DNA from: Strigomonas culicis | Lineage: Eukaryota > Euglenozoa > Kinetoplastea > Trypanosomatida > Trypanosomatidae | Length of the DNA stretch: 64,000 nt | Assembly (NCBI GenBank): GCA_000482145.1 | Contig: AUXH01000018.1 | Span: 1 to 64,000 of the forward strand | Direction of reading: 5' to 3' | Shown here: in pieces, positions 38,073 through 47,957 of the stretch | How positions within the stretch are numbered: the first letter of the stretch is position 1 | How the letters are laid out: each line of letters begins with the position of its first letter | Made by a program: the position numbers and the translations under genes | Notes under the pieces: generated by a model | The model's input: only the letters and a program-made list of their open reading frames with translations | Told to the model about the DNA's origin: nothing | Databases searched by the model: none

Positions 38073-38480
38073 GTCTACCTTACAGCGGCGGTCGTGGTTT
38101 TGTTTATTGAGCCTCTGCGACTAGTTCAACGAGAGTAAAAGAAGCGGAAGAGAAGGGCACCAAACAGTACAAGAACAAGAAGAGAAAAGACGAAAACAAA
38201 AGGAGTTTGCCGTTTACATACTCACCAAAAGGCAAGGATGTGTGCTTTTTCTGTTCTTTCTTTTCCCGTGTGTATGTAAAAACGAGGACGCCTTATACAC
38301 GGAAAAGGGGAAGAAGGTGAAAGGTCCATCCCAACGATAATAACTAAGAGGATACAACGTACGGGGAGTACATTAACCGCGAAAACGCAACATCACCACC
38401 TATCGGGCAAAAAAAAGGTGCCTCAACAAAAATACGGGCTGTAAAAAGAGGTAACAGAGGCATATGATCATCCAAAGTAT
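38073..38480. other. Spacer
   Basis: A+T-rich; leader of the TMEM230-like gene and 3' region of the mitochondrial membrane gene. No gene seen. Confidence 0.45.
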
Positions 38481-39239
38481 CTACTGCGCCTCCGCCAAGT
38501 GGCGCGAGAGGACTTCGACAATGTCGTCCACGGACTTGCGCACATCCTTCGTCTTGCGCGCGGTGATGAATACCGTCTTGGCAAAATCCAACTTGTCCGC
38601 ACGCGAGAGACAGGTGGCGACCATGGCGATGGCCATGTGCTGATTGTTCGCATACCCGTCGAAGAGGTTGGGGTAGCGGCTCCAGAGGAAAGCGTCGAAG
38701 GTCAAGAAGGGGTCGGTCCGGCTGGCCGCCTCGTACTCCTCCTTGATCTCGTTCTCCTTCGCGCGAGGGTACAGCGCCCGGAGCAAGAGGAAGCAGGAGG
38801 CCGAGGACACGGGCAGCTCCCACCAGGGCAGGCCCTGCATCGTGAACATGGGCGAGTTGGAGTCTGTAAACGGATAGAGCAGCAACAGGAAGAGCAGTGC
38901 CGTCGTGTAGAAGAGGAAGCGGAACATTTTCTGCGCGGCCGCCGGATCCGGCATGCCGGGCGGGGCCTGGAAGCCGGCCGCAAAGTTGGGGTTGCCGCCG
39001 ACCTGCCTGTCGCCGCCACTGTTCGGGATGCCCTGATGGATCTTCTGCGCGAACCGCTCGCGCAGCTGGCGTTCGCGCTCGAGCTCCTCCCTGTCTTCCT
39101 CGGCCGAGGACTTGTTGCTATGAAGCCGCACATTGGTGGGTGCCACCGCAAACGGACGGCGTTGCTGCATGCATCCACGGGGCGCAACGCCGGCTTTGAA
39201 GGCCGCGCTCGACCGCTGAATATAAAAGTTCCTAAGCAT
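38481..39239 (-). CDS. Probable mitochondrial membrane protein (252 aa)
   Basis: The N-terminus MLRNFYIQRSSAAFKAGVAPRG is a clear mitochondrial presequence. Residues ~45-105 are hydrophilic and helix-prone. One hydrophobic segment sits at ~107-125 (LFYTTALLFLLLLYPF) and a second weak one at ~140-155. The C-terminal ~90 residues are a helical domain rich in Asp/Lys with AIAMVATCLSRADKLDFAKTV. No named family recognised. An inner-membrane protein with a matrix or intermembrane-space helical domain is likely. Confidence 0.72.
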   Translation of the reverse strand: MLRNFYIQRSSAAFKAGVAPRGCMQQRRPFAVAPTNVRLHSNKSSAEEDREELERERQLRERFAQKIHQGIPNSGGDRQVGGNPNFAAGFQAPPGMPDPAAAQKMFRFLFYTTALLFLLLLYPFTDSNSPMFTMQGLPWWELPVSSASCFLLLRALYPRAKENEIKEEYEAASRTDPFLTFDAFLWSRYPNLFDGYANNQHMAIAMVATCLSRADKLDFAKTVFITARKTKDVRKSVDDIVEVLSRHLAEAQ

Positions 39240-39539
39240 GTGGCGTTTCTATGGGAGAGGGGGGAAAGAAGTGGAGCATTTAGTTTTGTTTTATGATTGC
39301 TTTCCTTTTCGAAAGATCCAAAAAAAAAAACTACAGATCGTACTTACGGAGAAGCACGATGGAAGTGAGCGAGACAAGAAAAACACACCACGGCCTGAAC
39401 AGGCAGTGATAAAATAATGATTGTAATTCACGCTTTGCCAAACCTGTAACAACTTTTCATTATATTTTTAAGAACAAAACTCAAAACGAAACAAAACAAA
39501 GTGCTCAAGTGGTCACCAAGCTCCACACTGCGCACGCCC
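39240..39539. other. 300-bp spacer
   Basis: A+T-rich, A-rich on plus. Leader of the mitochondrial membrane protein gene. Nothing else. Confidence 0.45.
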
Positions 39540-40157
39540 TCAATACAGTGCCTGCATGCTGGATAGCTTGCGGACGTGCATGCGCACCTTCACACGCTTG
39601 TTGTCGTACACCTCGCGGTCGATCGCTAGCTCCTCTGCCCCTGGAAGGTACAACCAGCACCAGTTGTGGCCCAAGTCCTGGATGCCCGTGCGGCGGTCCT
39701 TCTCCCTAAACTCAATCAGCCGCGGGTCCACGCGCACCTTGTACTGCTCCCACAGCTTCTGCGCCACGTCGCGCTTGCGCAGCGGACAGTTGAGGAGCCA
39801 GCCCTGGCCCCACGACTGGCGGCCGAAGAGCAGGTAGCCCGTGTTCACGCGCCAGTACACGTCCAGCCACTGCCGCTTGCGGGACGCGAAGTCGAGGAAC
39901 TCGTCGTTGCGCTCAATGAACCGGTCGTACTGCTCCGAGTCGGGGTTGTAGCACCACACGCCCTGGCGAAACGCGGCATCCGGCACCACGGCGTTGCCCT
40001 CCGCTAAGTACTTCTGCGCGACCTCGCGCTTGATGAGGCGCTCCTCCCCCGCGAAGCCGCCTTGGGGGCCTAAAATGGTACGAGTGAAGATGAGCGGCAT
40101 GTACTCGAGCTGCAGCTCGGCCGCCATCTCGCGGAACAGTCGTGACCTGCGAAGCAT
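39540..40157 (-). CDS. bL9m-like mitochondrial ribosomal protein (tentative)
   Basis: 205 residues with a basic N-terminus MLRRSRLFREM. Residues ~20-60, MPLIFTRTILGPQGGFAGEE then KREVAQKYLAEGNAVVPD, resemble the bacterial bL9 N-terminal domain (strand, LGxxG loop, strand, then R-x-x-L-x-x-G-x-A). The remainder is aromatic and basic (WLDVYWRVNTGYLLFGRQ, WGQGWLLNC), as in kinetoplastid mitoribosomal extensions. I would rate bL9m as plausible only. A different mitoribosomal or mitochondrial protein is possible. Confidence 0.55.
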   Translation of the reverse strand: MLRRSRLFREMAAELQLEYMPLIFTRTILGPQGGFAGEERLIKREVAQKYLAEGNAVVPDAAFRQGVWCYNPDSEQYDRFIERNDEFLDFASRKRQWLDVYWRVNTGYLLFGRQSWGQGWLLNCPLRKRDVAQKLWEQYKVRVDPRLIEFREKDRRTGIQDLGHNWCWLYLPGAEELAIDREVYDNKRVKVRMHVRKLSSMQALY

Positions 40158-40545
40158 CGCCTATTCTCCTCTGATAGGACAAAGGAACACACACACAAAA
40201 GGAAAGCAAAAGCTGTAAAGAGGGGGGAAAAAAAACAAGTGAGAGGGAAGAGAGAGAGAAAAAAAAATGCAGTACCAGGGTGATGGGACATCGCATGGAG
40301 GATAACAGCGAGTCACTGGCAAGTACAGTGAGGCAATTGAAAAAAAAAAAAGGAGGCTGCAACACGCACCACCTGTGTCAGAAAGCATGCTCAGCTTAAC
40401 ATTATCATCATCTTATATAGGTAACTTTATATAACGAAGGAAACAGGTACTAAGAATAAGAATAACATGATAATTGGAATTAATTAGTATTGTGACCACA
40501 CAGGGCAAGCGGTTCACGCACCGCAAACACCCCTTCACCCGCGCG
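40158..40545. other. Spacer
   Basis: Sense CT tract at plus 40219-40265. Plus 40340-40350 is poly-A. Nothing else seen. Confidence 0.45.
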
Positions 40546-42180
40546 TTACAGAAGGGCCGGCTTCCGCTTCTTGTCCGGAGTCGGGCGATAGTCGCACACG
40601 CTGGCCTCCGTCGTGATCATGAGCCCCGCGACGGAGGCGGCATCGACGACGCAGGAGCGGACAACGCGGACGGGGTCCACAATGCCGGCCTCAAACATGT
40701 CCACGTAGGTGCTGTTCTGCGCATCGTACCCCATGCGGACGTCGTGGTACTCCAGCACGTTCTCCACCGTCACCGCGCCCTCCTCGCCCGCGTTCTCGCT
40801 GATCTTGCGGATCGGCAGTCGGATCGCGTTGCGTACGATCTGCACGCCGGTGCGCCGGTCCTGCTCCATCTCGTCGTCGTTCAGCAGGATCTCGTCGAGC
40901 TGCTTCGAGGCGTGCAGAAGGGCGGCCCCGCCGCCGGCCACAATGCCCTCCGCCAGCGCATTCCGGGAGGCGTTGAGGGCGTCGATGACGCGGTCCTTCG
41001 ACTCGCTGATCTCGATCGCGGAGCGGCCGCCGACGCGAATGGCGGCGTACTTCTGCGTGAGCTTGGAGATGCGCTCCCGCATCGCCTCGCGCTCCTCCTC
41101 CGAGAGCAGACGCTCCAGGCGGCCCTGCAGCAGCCGCACGCGCGCGGCCGTCTCCGCCTCCCCGTTGATGATGGTGCTGTCCATCGTCTGCTCAAAGTAC
41201 TTGGCCGAGCCCATCAGGCAGCTCACATCATCCACGTAGGACACGGAGGCTACCTTCTCCACAGCGCAGTGGCAGGCGGCCGCGAGGTCGCCGAGCGCCT
41301 CTTCGTCGATCTCCGGGCACTGCACGACGCCGCAGGAGACCACCTTGTGCGTGTGGTTGTGGTAGATGGTCTGCAGAACAGACTCCGAGAAGGAGGGCCC
41401 CACGAGCACTAGGGGGCGGCTGTTCGCCTTGGCCACCTCCAGCAGGCGAATCGCGTCGTTCACCGCCTCGAGCGGCTGGTTCGTAATGAAGAGGATGGGG
41501 TGTTCGAGCCGGCTAGTGAGCTTCTCGCTGTTCGTCATGAGGGCGCTCGACAGAAACCCGTGCTCGGTGCTCCACCCATCATAGCGCGTCCACTCGGTCG
41601 AGACGGAGGTGCCATCCAGCACCGTGATGAAGCCGTCGACGCCGACCGACTGCACCGCGTGCGCAATGAGCGTGCCAAGCGGCTTGTCGCCGTTCGCGCT
41701 GATGATGGCCACATTCTCCAGCGTGGCGAGGTCCTTCACCGGCCGCGTCTGCTCCGTCAGACTCTCCAGCACTATCGACACGGCAAAGTCAATGCCTCGC
41801 TTCAGGTCCATCGGGTTCGCGCCCGTCGCAACACTCTTGTAGCCCTCCGCGAAAATGCTCCACGCCAGGATGGTCGCCGTCGTCGTGCCGTCGCCGGCCA
41901 CGTCGTTTGTCTTTCCGGCTACCTGGCGAATGAGCCGCGCGCCTATATCCTCGAACTGGTCGTGGAAGTCAATCGCACGCGCTACCGTCACGCCGTCCTT
42001 GGTGATCTTGGGCTCCCCGTCCGGCTGCCGGATGATCACATTACGGCCTTTGGGACCCAGTGTGACGCCGACCGCCATCGCGATCCGCTCAATGCCACTC
42101 AGCATCAGCTGCCGCGCGTCGCCACCGAACTCAATCGACTTGCCGCGCGTCGTCAGGAGGCGCGATGTCGTCGTAAACAT
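40546..42180 (-). CDS. HSP60: HSP60 (GroEL-type chaperonin), divergent paralogue
   Basis: 544 residues from the ATG at 42180, with a short presequence [19 protein letters not shown]. The equatorial ATPase is intact: [10 protein letters not shown] (39-48), [26 protein letters not shown] (94-106) and, near 420, GGGAALLHA. The apical domain is strongly changed: the family block corresponding to KAPGFGDxRK is not recognisable ([19 protein letters not shown] instead). The C-terminal GGM tail is absent (ends [10 protein letters not shown]). Mitochondrial matrix location is expected. The acceptor AG at 42218-42217 sets a 36-nt leader; the longer in-frame form is excluded. Confidence 0.93.
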   Translation of the reverse strand: MFTTTSRLLTTRGKSIEFGGDARQLMLSGIERIAMAVGVTLGPKGRNVIIRQPDGEPKITKDGVTVARAIDFHDQFEDIGARLIRQVAGKTNDVAGDGTTTATILAWSIFAEGYKSVATGANPMDLKRGIDFAVSIVLESLTEQTRPVKDLATLENVAIISANGDKPLGTLIAHAVQSVGVDGFITVLDGTSVSTEWTRYDGWSTEHGFLSSALMTNSEKLTSRLEHPILFITNQPLEAVNDAIRLLEVAKANSRPLVLVGPSFSESVLQTIYHNHTHKVVSCGVVQCPEIDEEALGDLAAACHCAVEKVASVSYVDDVSCLMGSAKYFEQTMDSTIINGEAETAARVRLLQGRLERLLSEEEREAMRERISKLTQKYAAIRVGGRSAIEISESKDRVIDALNASRNALAEGIVAGGGAALLHASKQLDEILLNDDEMEQDRRTGVQIVRNAIRLPIRKISENAGEEGAVTVENVLEYHDVRMGYDAQNSTYVDMFEAGIVDPVRVVRSCVVDAASVAGLMITTEASVCDYRPTPDKKRKPALL

Positions 42181-42626
42181 GGAGACGGTAGACAAATAAG
42201 TAAAGGCACAGTCACACTCACGCAAAAAAAAGGGGGGGAACAAAGAAGAAAAAAAGAGGAAACGCTGACGCAACAAATCGAACAACTTCTGTGCAGTACG
42301 AACAACAAAACAAGACAAACCAAGAAAGCTGCAGAGCACAGAATGCAAAGGGAAAGAGGAAAGAAAGAGAGAGGAGGGAAGGAAAGAGAAGATAAAGCAA
42401 AGAACGAACATGGAAAGAAAAGAAAAAGAGTGGATGCATTATCATACACCAGATGAATATTCGCCTTCGATAGTAGTTTGTAGCCGGTGGTGTTATTTGT
42501 ATGCGGATTATCTAAATGTATAATATGTTCTCTAACAATCTATGTGGAATGCAGATTTCTATTGACCATCTAACGGACAATTCTAATAAAGAAAAAAAAA
42601 ACAATTACGTGTGAGGGAGAAGCTGT
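42181..42626. promoter_or_regulatory. Spacer with trans-splice acceptor of HSP60
   Basis: CT-rich sense tract at plus 42222-42262, then the first AG at 42218-42217, 37 bases upstream of the HSP60 ATG. The distal part is A+T-rich. No gene seen. Confidence 0.6.
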
Positions 42627-45005
42627 CTATACTCCAATCTTTTGGAGAATGGCCCGCTGGCGCGCCAAGTCGACATGCAGACGACCCGTTGTACTGCTGA
42701 GAGAAACAGGATCACTATAGGTGGTGGCGCCTTGTGGCGGAAGCAGTTTTGCAGCGCGGTCCTCGACAAGTTCCTTGCGGAGTCGTTGCTCCGACGACGC
42801 GGCCGCTTCCGCACGCTTTCTAACATCTTCAAACCGATCCAACAGCTGCTCCTTCTCCAGCTCGAAGAGCTGCCGCTCCTTGCGCAGTGCCTCGCGCTCC
42901 GCCGCCGCCTCCTGGTAGAGGCGCACCTGCTCAGCCTTCATCTCGCTGATCACGACGCGGTCCGCCTCGGTGGACTCCACCTTTTCGTGGTACTGCTCCT
43001 CGCGCGCGCGGAGCGCCTTGAGCACCTCCGTCTCATCGCGGTTCTGCCGCTCGCGCGCGATGGCCGCCTCGGAGCGCTCGCGGGCGATGGCGGCCCGCTC
43101 CGTCTGCAGCTCCGACACGGCCTCCATCTTGCGGGCGAGGAACTCCTCCTGCTGCTGCTCCATCACCTTCCGCTCGTGGGAGACCTCGGCCAGCATCATC
43201 TTACGGTCGCGGTCCGCCTGCTGCCGCAGGGTGTCGAGGTGCGCCTGCGCCTCCTGCAGGCGGCGGCGGTCCTCCTCAGCGTGCTTGCCGAAGCCGGACA
43301 GGCCGAGCTCGAACTTCGTGTAGAGCCCGGTCACACGCGCGCGCTCCTTCTCCAGCTCTTGCTTGGTGTTCCTCAGTTCCTCCAGCATCGCGTTGAGCAG
43401 CGTCTTCTGGCCCTCCAGTTGCTGCTCCCGCGTTTGCAGTGCCTGCACGCGCTCGTCCGTGAGCGTCTTGTTCATCAGCTTCGTCGCGTCCATCTCGCCG
43501 CGGAGCGTCTCAATGAGCTCCTCCAGCTTCCCCGCGTTGGCGGTGTGGCTCTCCATCATGCTCAGCTGCTTCACCTGCTGCGCCATCTGAGACTCGATGG
43601 CGGCCTCGTGGCGCTTCTCGGCCGCGACAATCGCGATCTTGTGCATCTGCTCCAGGTGCGCGCGGTCCGCCTCCGCCTGCCGCCGCACCTCCTCCACCAT
43701 GCTCCGGTACTGCGCCTTCACCTCGTCCAGCTGCGCCTTGAGGATCGCGTTGTCGCGCTCCCGCTCGTCGCTGTCCGCCCGCGCGCGGCGCTCGCGTTCC
43801 ATCTGCTCCATCTCGTCCCGCAGCTCGCGCTCGTTACGCACCCGCGTCGCGCGGTCCTCCAGGTCGCGCCGCAGGCGGGCCTCGCGCTCCTCGTCGTCGC
43901 GCTGCACGCGCTCCTCGAGGAAGGTGCGGAAACGGTCCTCGCGCTGGTCGACGGACGTCCAGAACTTCGCCTCGCGCTCCTCGCGGTCCTTGAGCTCCTT
44001 CTGCAGCTTCTCGCTCCGCTCCATCTCCTCGCGGCGGTCCTTCAGCTCCCGCTCCTTGCGGTAGCGCTCATCCTTGAGGAGCCGCTCCTTCTCCGCCGCG
44101 ACGACGGAGAGGTTCAGCTCGTGAAACACCTCGCGCACGTCCTGCGCCAGCCGCTGAAAGAGCGCGTGCGCCGCCTCCTCCTCCTGCGCTCGCTTCAGCG
44201 CCAGCGCACGCTCGCGCTCGCGGCGGCGGCGGCGCTGCAGCTCGCCCTGCTGCTGCGTCGCAGGCTCCTTCTCGGCCGCCTCGTCGTCCTGCGGGGGTGC
44301 CGTCTGTGGCGCCGCCGGCCGGGGTGCCAGCTGCTGGAGCTGCTGCGCCACGAGCTTGGCCACTTGCTCCTCGACAGAGGGTTGGCTCTGCAAGGACGCA
44401 ATTTGCTGCTCAAGCTCCCTCTGCCGCTTAATCATCGCCTCTTCCTTCTTCGCTTGCTCCTCTGCGAACTTGGCCACGGCTCGTTCGTGCGCCTCCTTCT
44501 CGACGCGGAGCTTCTCCTCCATCTTTTTTGCGAGCGCGCGCTCTTCGTTGTCAATGTCTTTCGCGACAGCCTTCGGGGCTGGAGAGACACGAGTCGATGG
44601 GGCGGGGGATGAATCCACAGGTGGAATGTAGTCGTCGCTATCGAGCACCTCCTCTTCAAAGTCATCTTCGTAGTTGTCATCGTATTCGTCCTCTGTGGTG
44701 GTGTTTTTTTTACTACTCTTGTCATTCTTCGCAGACGAAACCGACGTGTAATCATCCGTATCGCTGCCATATTTTTTATTGCTCTTGTCCTTTTTGCTCT
44801 TCTTGTCCTTCTTGTCCTTTTTTTCCTTTTTGTCCTTCTTACTCTTCGTCTTCTCTTCACTGTTCGACGAAATTGGGGTCTTCTTCTTTCCTTCACTTTC
44901 ACTCACCGTACCGATGTAATCATCGTCATCGCCGATATCGTAGGACAAGGCAAAGGCCTTTTTCGGTGCAGCCTTTAAGCTAGGAGCACCAGACAGTGAA
45001 GACAT
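42627..45005 (-). CDS. Long coiled-coil protein
   Basis: 792 residues. Residues ~1-45 are unstructured, ~45-80 are a Lys/Asp repeat (KKDKKEKKDKKDKKS), and ~95-125 are acidic. From ~150 to ~745 the protein is an almost continuous coiled coil rich in Glu/Arg/Ala/Gln. A short ordered end follows (TTYSDPVSLSSTTGRLHVDLARQ). Such proteins are typically basal body, transition-fibre (FBF1-like) or flagellar scaffold components; that assignment is inference. The long antisense frame on plus is a composition artefact. Confidence 0.82.
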   Translation of the reverse strand: MSSLSGAPSLKAAPKKAFALSYDIGDDDDYIGTVSESEGKKKTPISSNSEEKTKSKKDKKEKKDKKDKKSKKDKSNKKYGSDTDDYTSVSSAKNDKSSKKNTTTEDEYDDNYEDDFEEEVLDSDDYIPPVDSSPAPSTRVSPAPKAVAKDIDNEERALAKKMEEKLRVEKEAHERAVAKFAEEQAKKEEAMIKRQRELEQQIASLQSQPSVEEQVAKLVAQQLQQLAPRPAAPQTAPPQDDEAAEKEPATQQQGELQRRRRRERERALALKRAQEEEAAHALFQRLAQDVREVFHELNLSVVAAEKERLLKDERYRKERELKDRREEMERSEKLQKELKDREEREAKFWTSVDQREDRFRTFLEERVQRDDEEREARLRRDLEDRATRVRNERELRDEMEQMERERRARADSDERERDNAILKAQLDEVKAQYRSMVEEVRRQAEADRAHLEQMHKIAIVAAEKRHEAAIESQMAQQVKQLSMMESHTANAGKLEELIETLRGEMDATKLMNKTLTDERVQALQTREQQLEGQKTLLNAMLEELRNTKQELEKERARVTGLYTKFELGLSGFGKHAEEDRRRLQEAQAHLDTLRQQADRDRKMMLAEVSHERKVMEQQQEEFLARKMEAVSELQTERAAIARERSEAAIARERQNRDETEVLKALRAREEQYHEKVESTEADRVVISEMKAEQVRLYQEAAAEREALRKERQLFELEKEQLLDRFEDVRKRAEAAASSEQRLRKELVEDRAAKLLPPQGATTYSDPVSLSSTTGRLHVDLARQRAILQKIGV

Positions 45006-45208
45006 TAAGCAGTGTTTATTTTTTTGTAGGTGTTGCTCAGCTATTTCTATGTGTACTGTAACTAATGCAACAAGAAGTATTACTTATTCTGTCAGAAATC
45101 AATAGCTGTATCTAATGGAGAATCCCAACAGGGAAGGGAGCAACAACACACATGAAAAACAGAGAGAGAGAGAGGGAGAGTGAAGAGTAGGAAAAACATA
45201 ATAGTAAG

Positions 45209-45246
<38 letters not shown>

Positions 45247-45366
45247 TTAGCAAGCACACGATACACATGCAAAAGAAAACCAATCAGCTCAACATTGTTA
45301 ACAAGTAAGAGCATCGCTTGAATTAGAATAACCAACAACGCGAATTCTCCGCCATAATGTACAGTT
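45006..45366. other. Spacer with (AT)n
   Basis: A GA-rich plus stretch at 45160-45185 is a CT tract on the sense strand; an (AT)n run occupies 45211-45234. No gene seen. Confidence 0.5.
45211..45234. repeat. (AT)n microsatellite
   Basis: Twelve AT units in the spacer upstream of the coiled-coil gene. Confidence 0.95.
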
Positions 45367-46557
45367 TTACTCTTCACCCCAGAAGGTAGAAACCCATTTC
45401 GAAACTGCCTTTTTCAATCCTCTTTTTTCTAGTCCATGCTCACATCTTAAATCAATAATCTCCTCTACGGTACACCGCTTTATTTTAGAGGTAAAATCAA
45501 TTCCGTACTTCAGTATCCAGCGCATGGCGATCTTCAGAAAAGGGTTCACATTGCCTTCTGGAAAATGATGAAGCATGGGAATGACATCCGATAGTGAATC
45601 CTGCTGAAGTAAGATATCTCTCAAGCTGTGAATCATTGCAGCCGCTACGAACATCGTGGTATTGCGCAGCTGGTCGCCAAAGGAGAGCAAAAAATCCCAA
45701 ACACGTAGCGAATCAACAATATTGAACTCTTGAATAAAAAGTAACATAATCCAACGGAGTGCATATTGCTCGGCACATACGCCAAGCTTTTCTAAATGAT
45801 AGAACAGCTCGGGATCAAAGAAGCGAACCACGTTGTCAAAGTGACGAACAGTGCTAATGACACCCGTTGTGTGATCGTCATCCAACAGACGACAAAAATC
45901 GTCACCCAAAAAGGTTAGTAATGTCTGAAAGCAGAAGAATGTCGAAGCCTCAATATGGCGCGTGAAATGCTCATTCGATTCCTCGCAAAACGCGTACAAA
46001 AGAAGACCAACAAACTCATTCATGCCCTGAACATAACCAAGTCCTTTGTTGACACTAGCGATCATATAAATAATTCGTTTCAACGCTTTTTGTGTTCTTG
46101 TGTAGTGCTGGACACCACAGCATTCTTTCTCCGGGTCGACATGGCCACCGCTCTCTCGATGGGCGTCCTTGACATCACCGCTCTCAGTCGTGAAAAAGAC
46201 TAAATCGGGCATGGTTCTAGGTATGTCCAAGTCGATAATACGAGTCAGCTCATTCTCACAGGTGATGCAGCCGTCTTCGTCGATTTCACATATCGAACTT
46301 GTAATTCTATCGTATTCGCTCACTGCTCTCTCTTCCACTGAAGCCCACTTGCTGGATTTCAGTGGATAAAACCCCATTATGAGTTTCCAAAACGTTGGCC
46401 GATACACAGGGGGCAACCCACGTCTACAGAGTTTTGTAACTGTGAGAAAATCAACCGTCGATTGGTTTAAAGTGTCTTGATGAATGCTTCGCGTCGCTCT
46501 CACCGCGCTCTCATCGGAGGCAGTAATACGTGAGGCAGTGCTTTCTCTATTGGACAT
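45367..46557 (-). CDS. TBC-domain Rab GTPase-activating protein (TBC1D13-like)
   Basis: 396 residues from the ATG at 46557 (the TTG one codon before is ignored). TBC catalytic fingers are visible: the arginine finger I-x-x-D-x-x-R within IIDLDIPRT (Arg114) and the glutamine finger Y-x-Q within GYVQGMNEF (Gln177). Further TBC helices follow (ALRWIMLLFIQEFNIVDSLRVWDFLLSFG). The N-terminal placement of RGLPPVYRPTFWKLIMGFYP is TBC1D13-like. Expected to accelerate GTP hydrolysis on a Rab in endosome/Golgi traffic. A+T-richer codon use than its neighbours. The acceptor AG at 46805-46804 gives a 246-nt leader. Confidence 0.93.
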   Translation of the reverse strand: MSNRESTASRITASDESAVRATRSIHQDTLNQSTVDFLTVTKLCRRGLPPVYRPTFWKLIMGFYPLKSSKWASVEERAVSEYDRITSSICEIDEDGCITCENELTRIIDLDIPRTMPDLVFFTTESGDVKDAHRESGGHVDPEKECCGVQHYTRTQKALKRIIYMIASVNKGLGYVQGMNEFVGLLLYAFCEESNEHFTRHIEASTFFCFQTLLTFLGDDFCRLLDDDHTTGVISTVRHFDNVVRFFDPELFYHLEKLGVCAEQYALRWIMLLFIQEFNIVDSLRVWDFLLSFGDQLRNTTMFVAAAMIHSLRDILLQQDSLSDVIPMLHHFPEGNVNPFLKIAMRWILKYGIDFTSKIKRCTVEEIIDLRCEHGLEKRGLKKAVSKWVSTFWGEE

Positions 46558-46803
46558 CAAGGATTTCCGTTCGCTTTATATACTTGTGTGTATAAATGTC
46601 AGAAACGCCAGTGTATAATCTATTTTTTTTTTTTAATCAAGAAATGAATACGCTATACTTGAGAAAGTGAATAATCATATAAAAAAAAAACATGTAAATA
46701 AAAGTAAGATTTAAAACTGTTTTTTGCTTTCACGTCCAAAGCGCATTCTCATCAAATAATAAGGAACCAAAAAAGTTATAAAGAACGTATTGTATATCCG
46801 TAT

Positions 46804-46835
46804 CTGTAAGAAAAAAAGGGAGGGAGAACAAGAAT
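46804..46835 (-). promoter_or_regulatory. Trans-splice acceptor of the TBC gene
   Basis: On the sense strand a CT tract (TTCTTGTTCTCCCTCCC then seven Ts) ends in CTTACAG. The first AG is at 46805-46804. Confidence 0.7.
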
Positions 46836-47627
46836 AATAATCAGCACAGCATCAACAAACCATGTATTCCTTTCGTTCCCCCAACGAACACTGCATTCGC
46901 ATTACTACCATAATCACAACTGTTTTTTTTTTTTTTACGTAAGCGCTTTTGTTTTGGCTACTAAAGTACTAATTAAATAAGTTTCAGTCCAGATAATAAA
47001 CAAATACACTCTGGAAAAGTAGATTCGTTTCATTCAGTTTTTTCGGTTGTTTATTTGTGTATTTGTTTTAAATTTTGGTGTGGTTTTTTTTTTTTAGTAT
47101 GCCTCATAGAGCTGAGGTACTTTTACTATTAAACACGTTGCCCATACTCTCCAGTAATATCACTATTGTTGTCACTATTAGTAGTATTCGTGATGTGGAA
47201 TGACCACATCCGTTTTGCTAGTCCGGCTGTTGCGGTGCGTTAGAGAACAATTATTGTAAAAACTGCTTCGTCATTAAAGAAGATTACTCCACATACCTCA
47301 CACATGCTTCTTCCTTTTCGATGTTCGCTCTCCAACCAACTAACATGAGATGACACCCCTCAATGTGCCAATCTACAGAAGCAGTTGGAGATTCTATACG
47401 CACACACTAACCTAACAACAAGAGCCAAAACGAACAGCGACAATAGTAACAAATGAAAAAAAGAACGAACATTTTGCATTGAGTTCTTTCATATTTCAAG
47501 GAGAGACAGATACAAAAACAGTGAATATATTATGAATAGCTAATTTGTAACGAGGTGATAAGATGAAAAAAGCGATGATAGTAAGAAAAAGAGTGAATAT
47601 TCTTATATTTCTCTTCAAGAGAAAAGC

Positions 47628-47642
47628 ATATATATATATATG
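47628..47642. repeat. (AT)n run at gene end
   Basis: TA dinucleotides immediately downstream of the stop of the 103-residue gene (its 3' UTR start). Confidence 0.85.
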
Positions 47643-47645
47643 TAT

Positions 47646-47957
47646 TTACGGAAAGGGATTAACGGCATCTACAAAGGAAATAATAGAACGAGTAAGAGTC
47701 GTCTGCGTATCAATAATAGGGTAGATCAATGCCATACGTCCGTCTGGCAGTGCGACATAAGCGCGACGGTCAATTCTATCAAATGTCTTCTCGTCCTCGT
47801 CGGCCAGATTGGCACGGTAGTGAGACTGCTTCAGCAGAATTGCCGTCGACGCCAGCACAAACATCAGAAAGGGGGCGTAGAAGGCCGTGGCACGGACGCG
47901 GCTGGTGTACGTCGAGGGAATTAGCAGCCCCCACAACGGACGACGAACGACAGTCAT
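47646..47957 (-). CDS. Small single-span membrane protein (103 aa)
   Basis: Residues 1-25 are basic (MTVVRRPLWGLLIPSTYTSR). A transmembrane helix covers ~26-44 (AFYAPFLMFVLASTAILL). The rest is a soluble domain of ~60 residues (EDEKTFDRIDRRAYVALPDG...). A positively charged N-terminus followed by a single span is typical of small mitochondrial inner-membrane subunits of kinetoplastids, but no family is recognised. GC-rich relative to the spacers. Confidence 0.65.
   Translation of the reverse strand: MTVVRRPLWGLLIPSTYTSRVRATAFYAPFLMFVLASTAILLKQSHYRANLADEDEKTFDRIDRRAYVALPDGRMALIYPIIDTQTTLTRSIISFVDAVNPFP

Larger units (their letters stand above)
46558..47645. other. 1.09-kb spacer with two acceptor-like sites and no clear ORF
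   Basis: Contains the TBC gene's acceptor (AG 46805-46804, tract 46811-46835). On the sense strand a second CT-rich stretch at plus 47420-47470 is followed by an AG near 47411-47410. Only tiny frames follow it. A plus-strand T-run then AG at 47088-47103 is also acceptor-like but on the wrong strand. Could host an unannotated RNA. Confidence 0.45.

Noticed and set aside
42642..44612. 656-codon plus-strand frame opposite the coiled-coil gene
   Set aside because: Antisense of Glu/Arg/Gln-rich heptads gives Leu/Arg/Val runs; artefact.
45972..45982. tRNA B-box-like ATTCGATTCC
   Set aside because: Inside the TBC coding frame, no A box or acceptor stem around it.
47081..47103. Plus-strand T-run plus AG as a gene start
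   Set aside because: Only a 34-codon frame follows, and nothing else in the window is on plus.
47406..47419. CTAACCTAAC-like string as a telomerase RNA template
   Set aside because: Not CCCTAACCC and on the plus strand; a kinetoplastid template must match TTAGGG repeats. One TTAGGG inside the MRH-receptor gene is chance.
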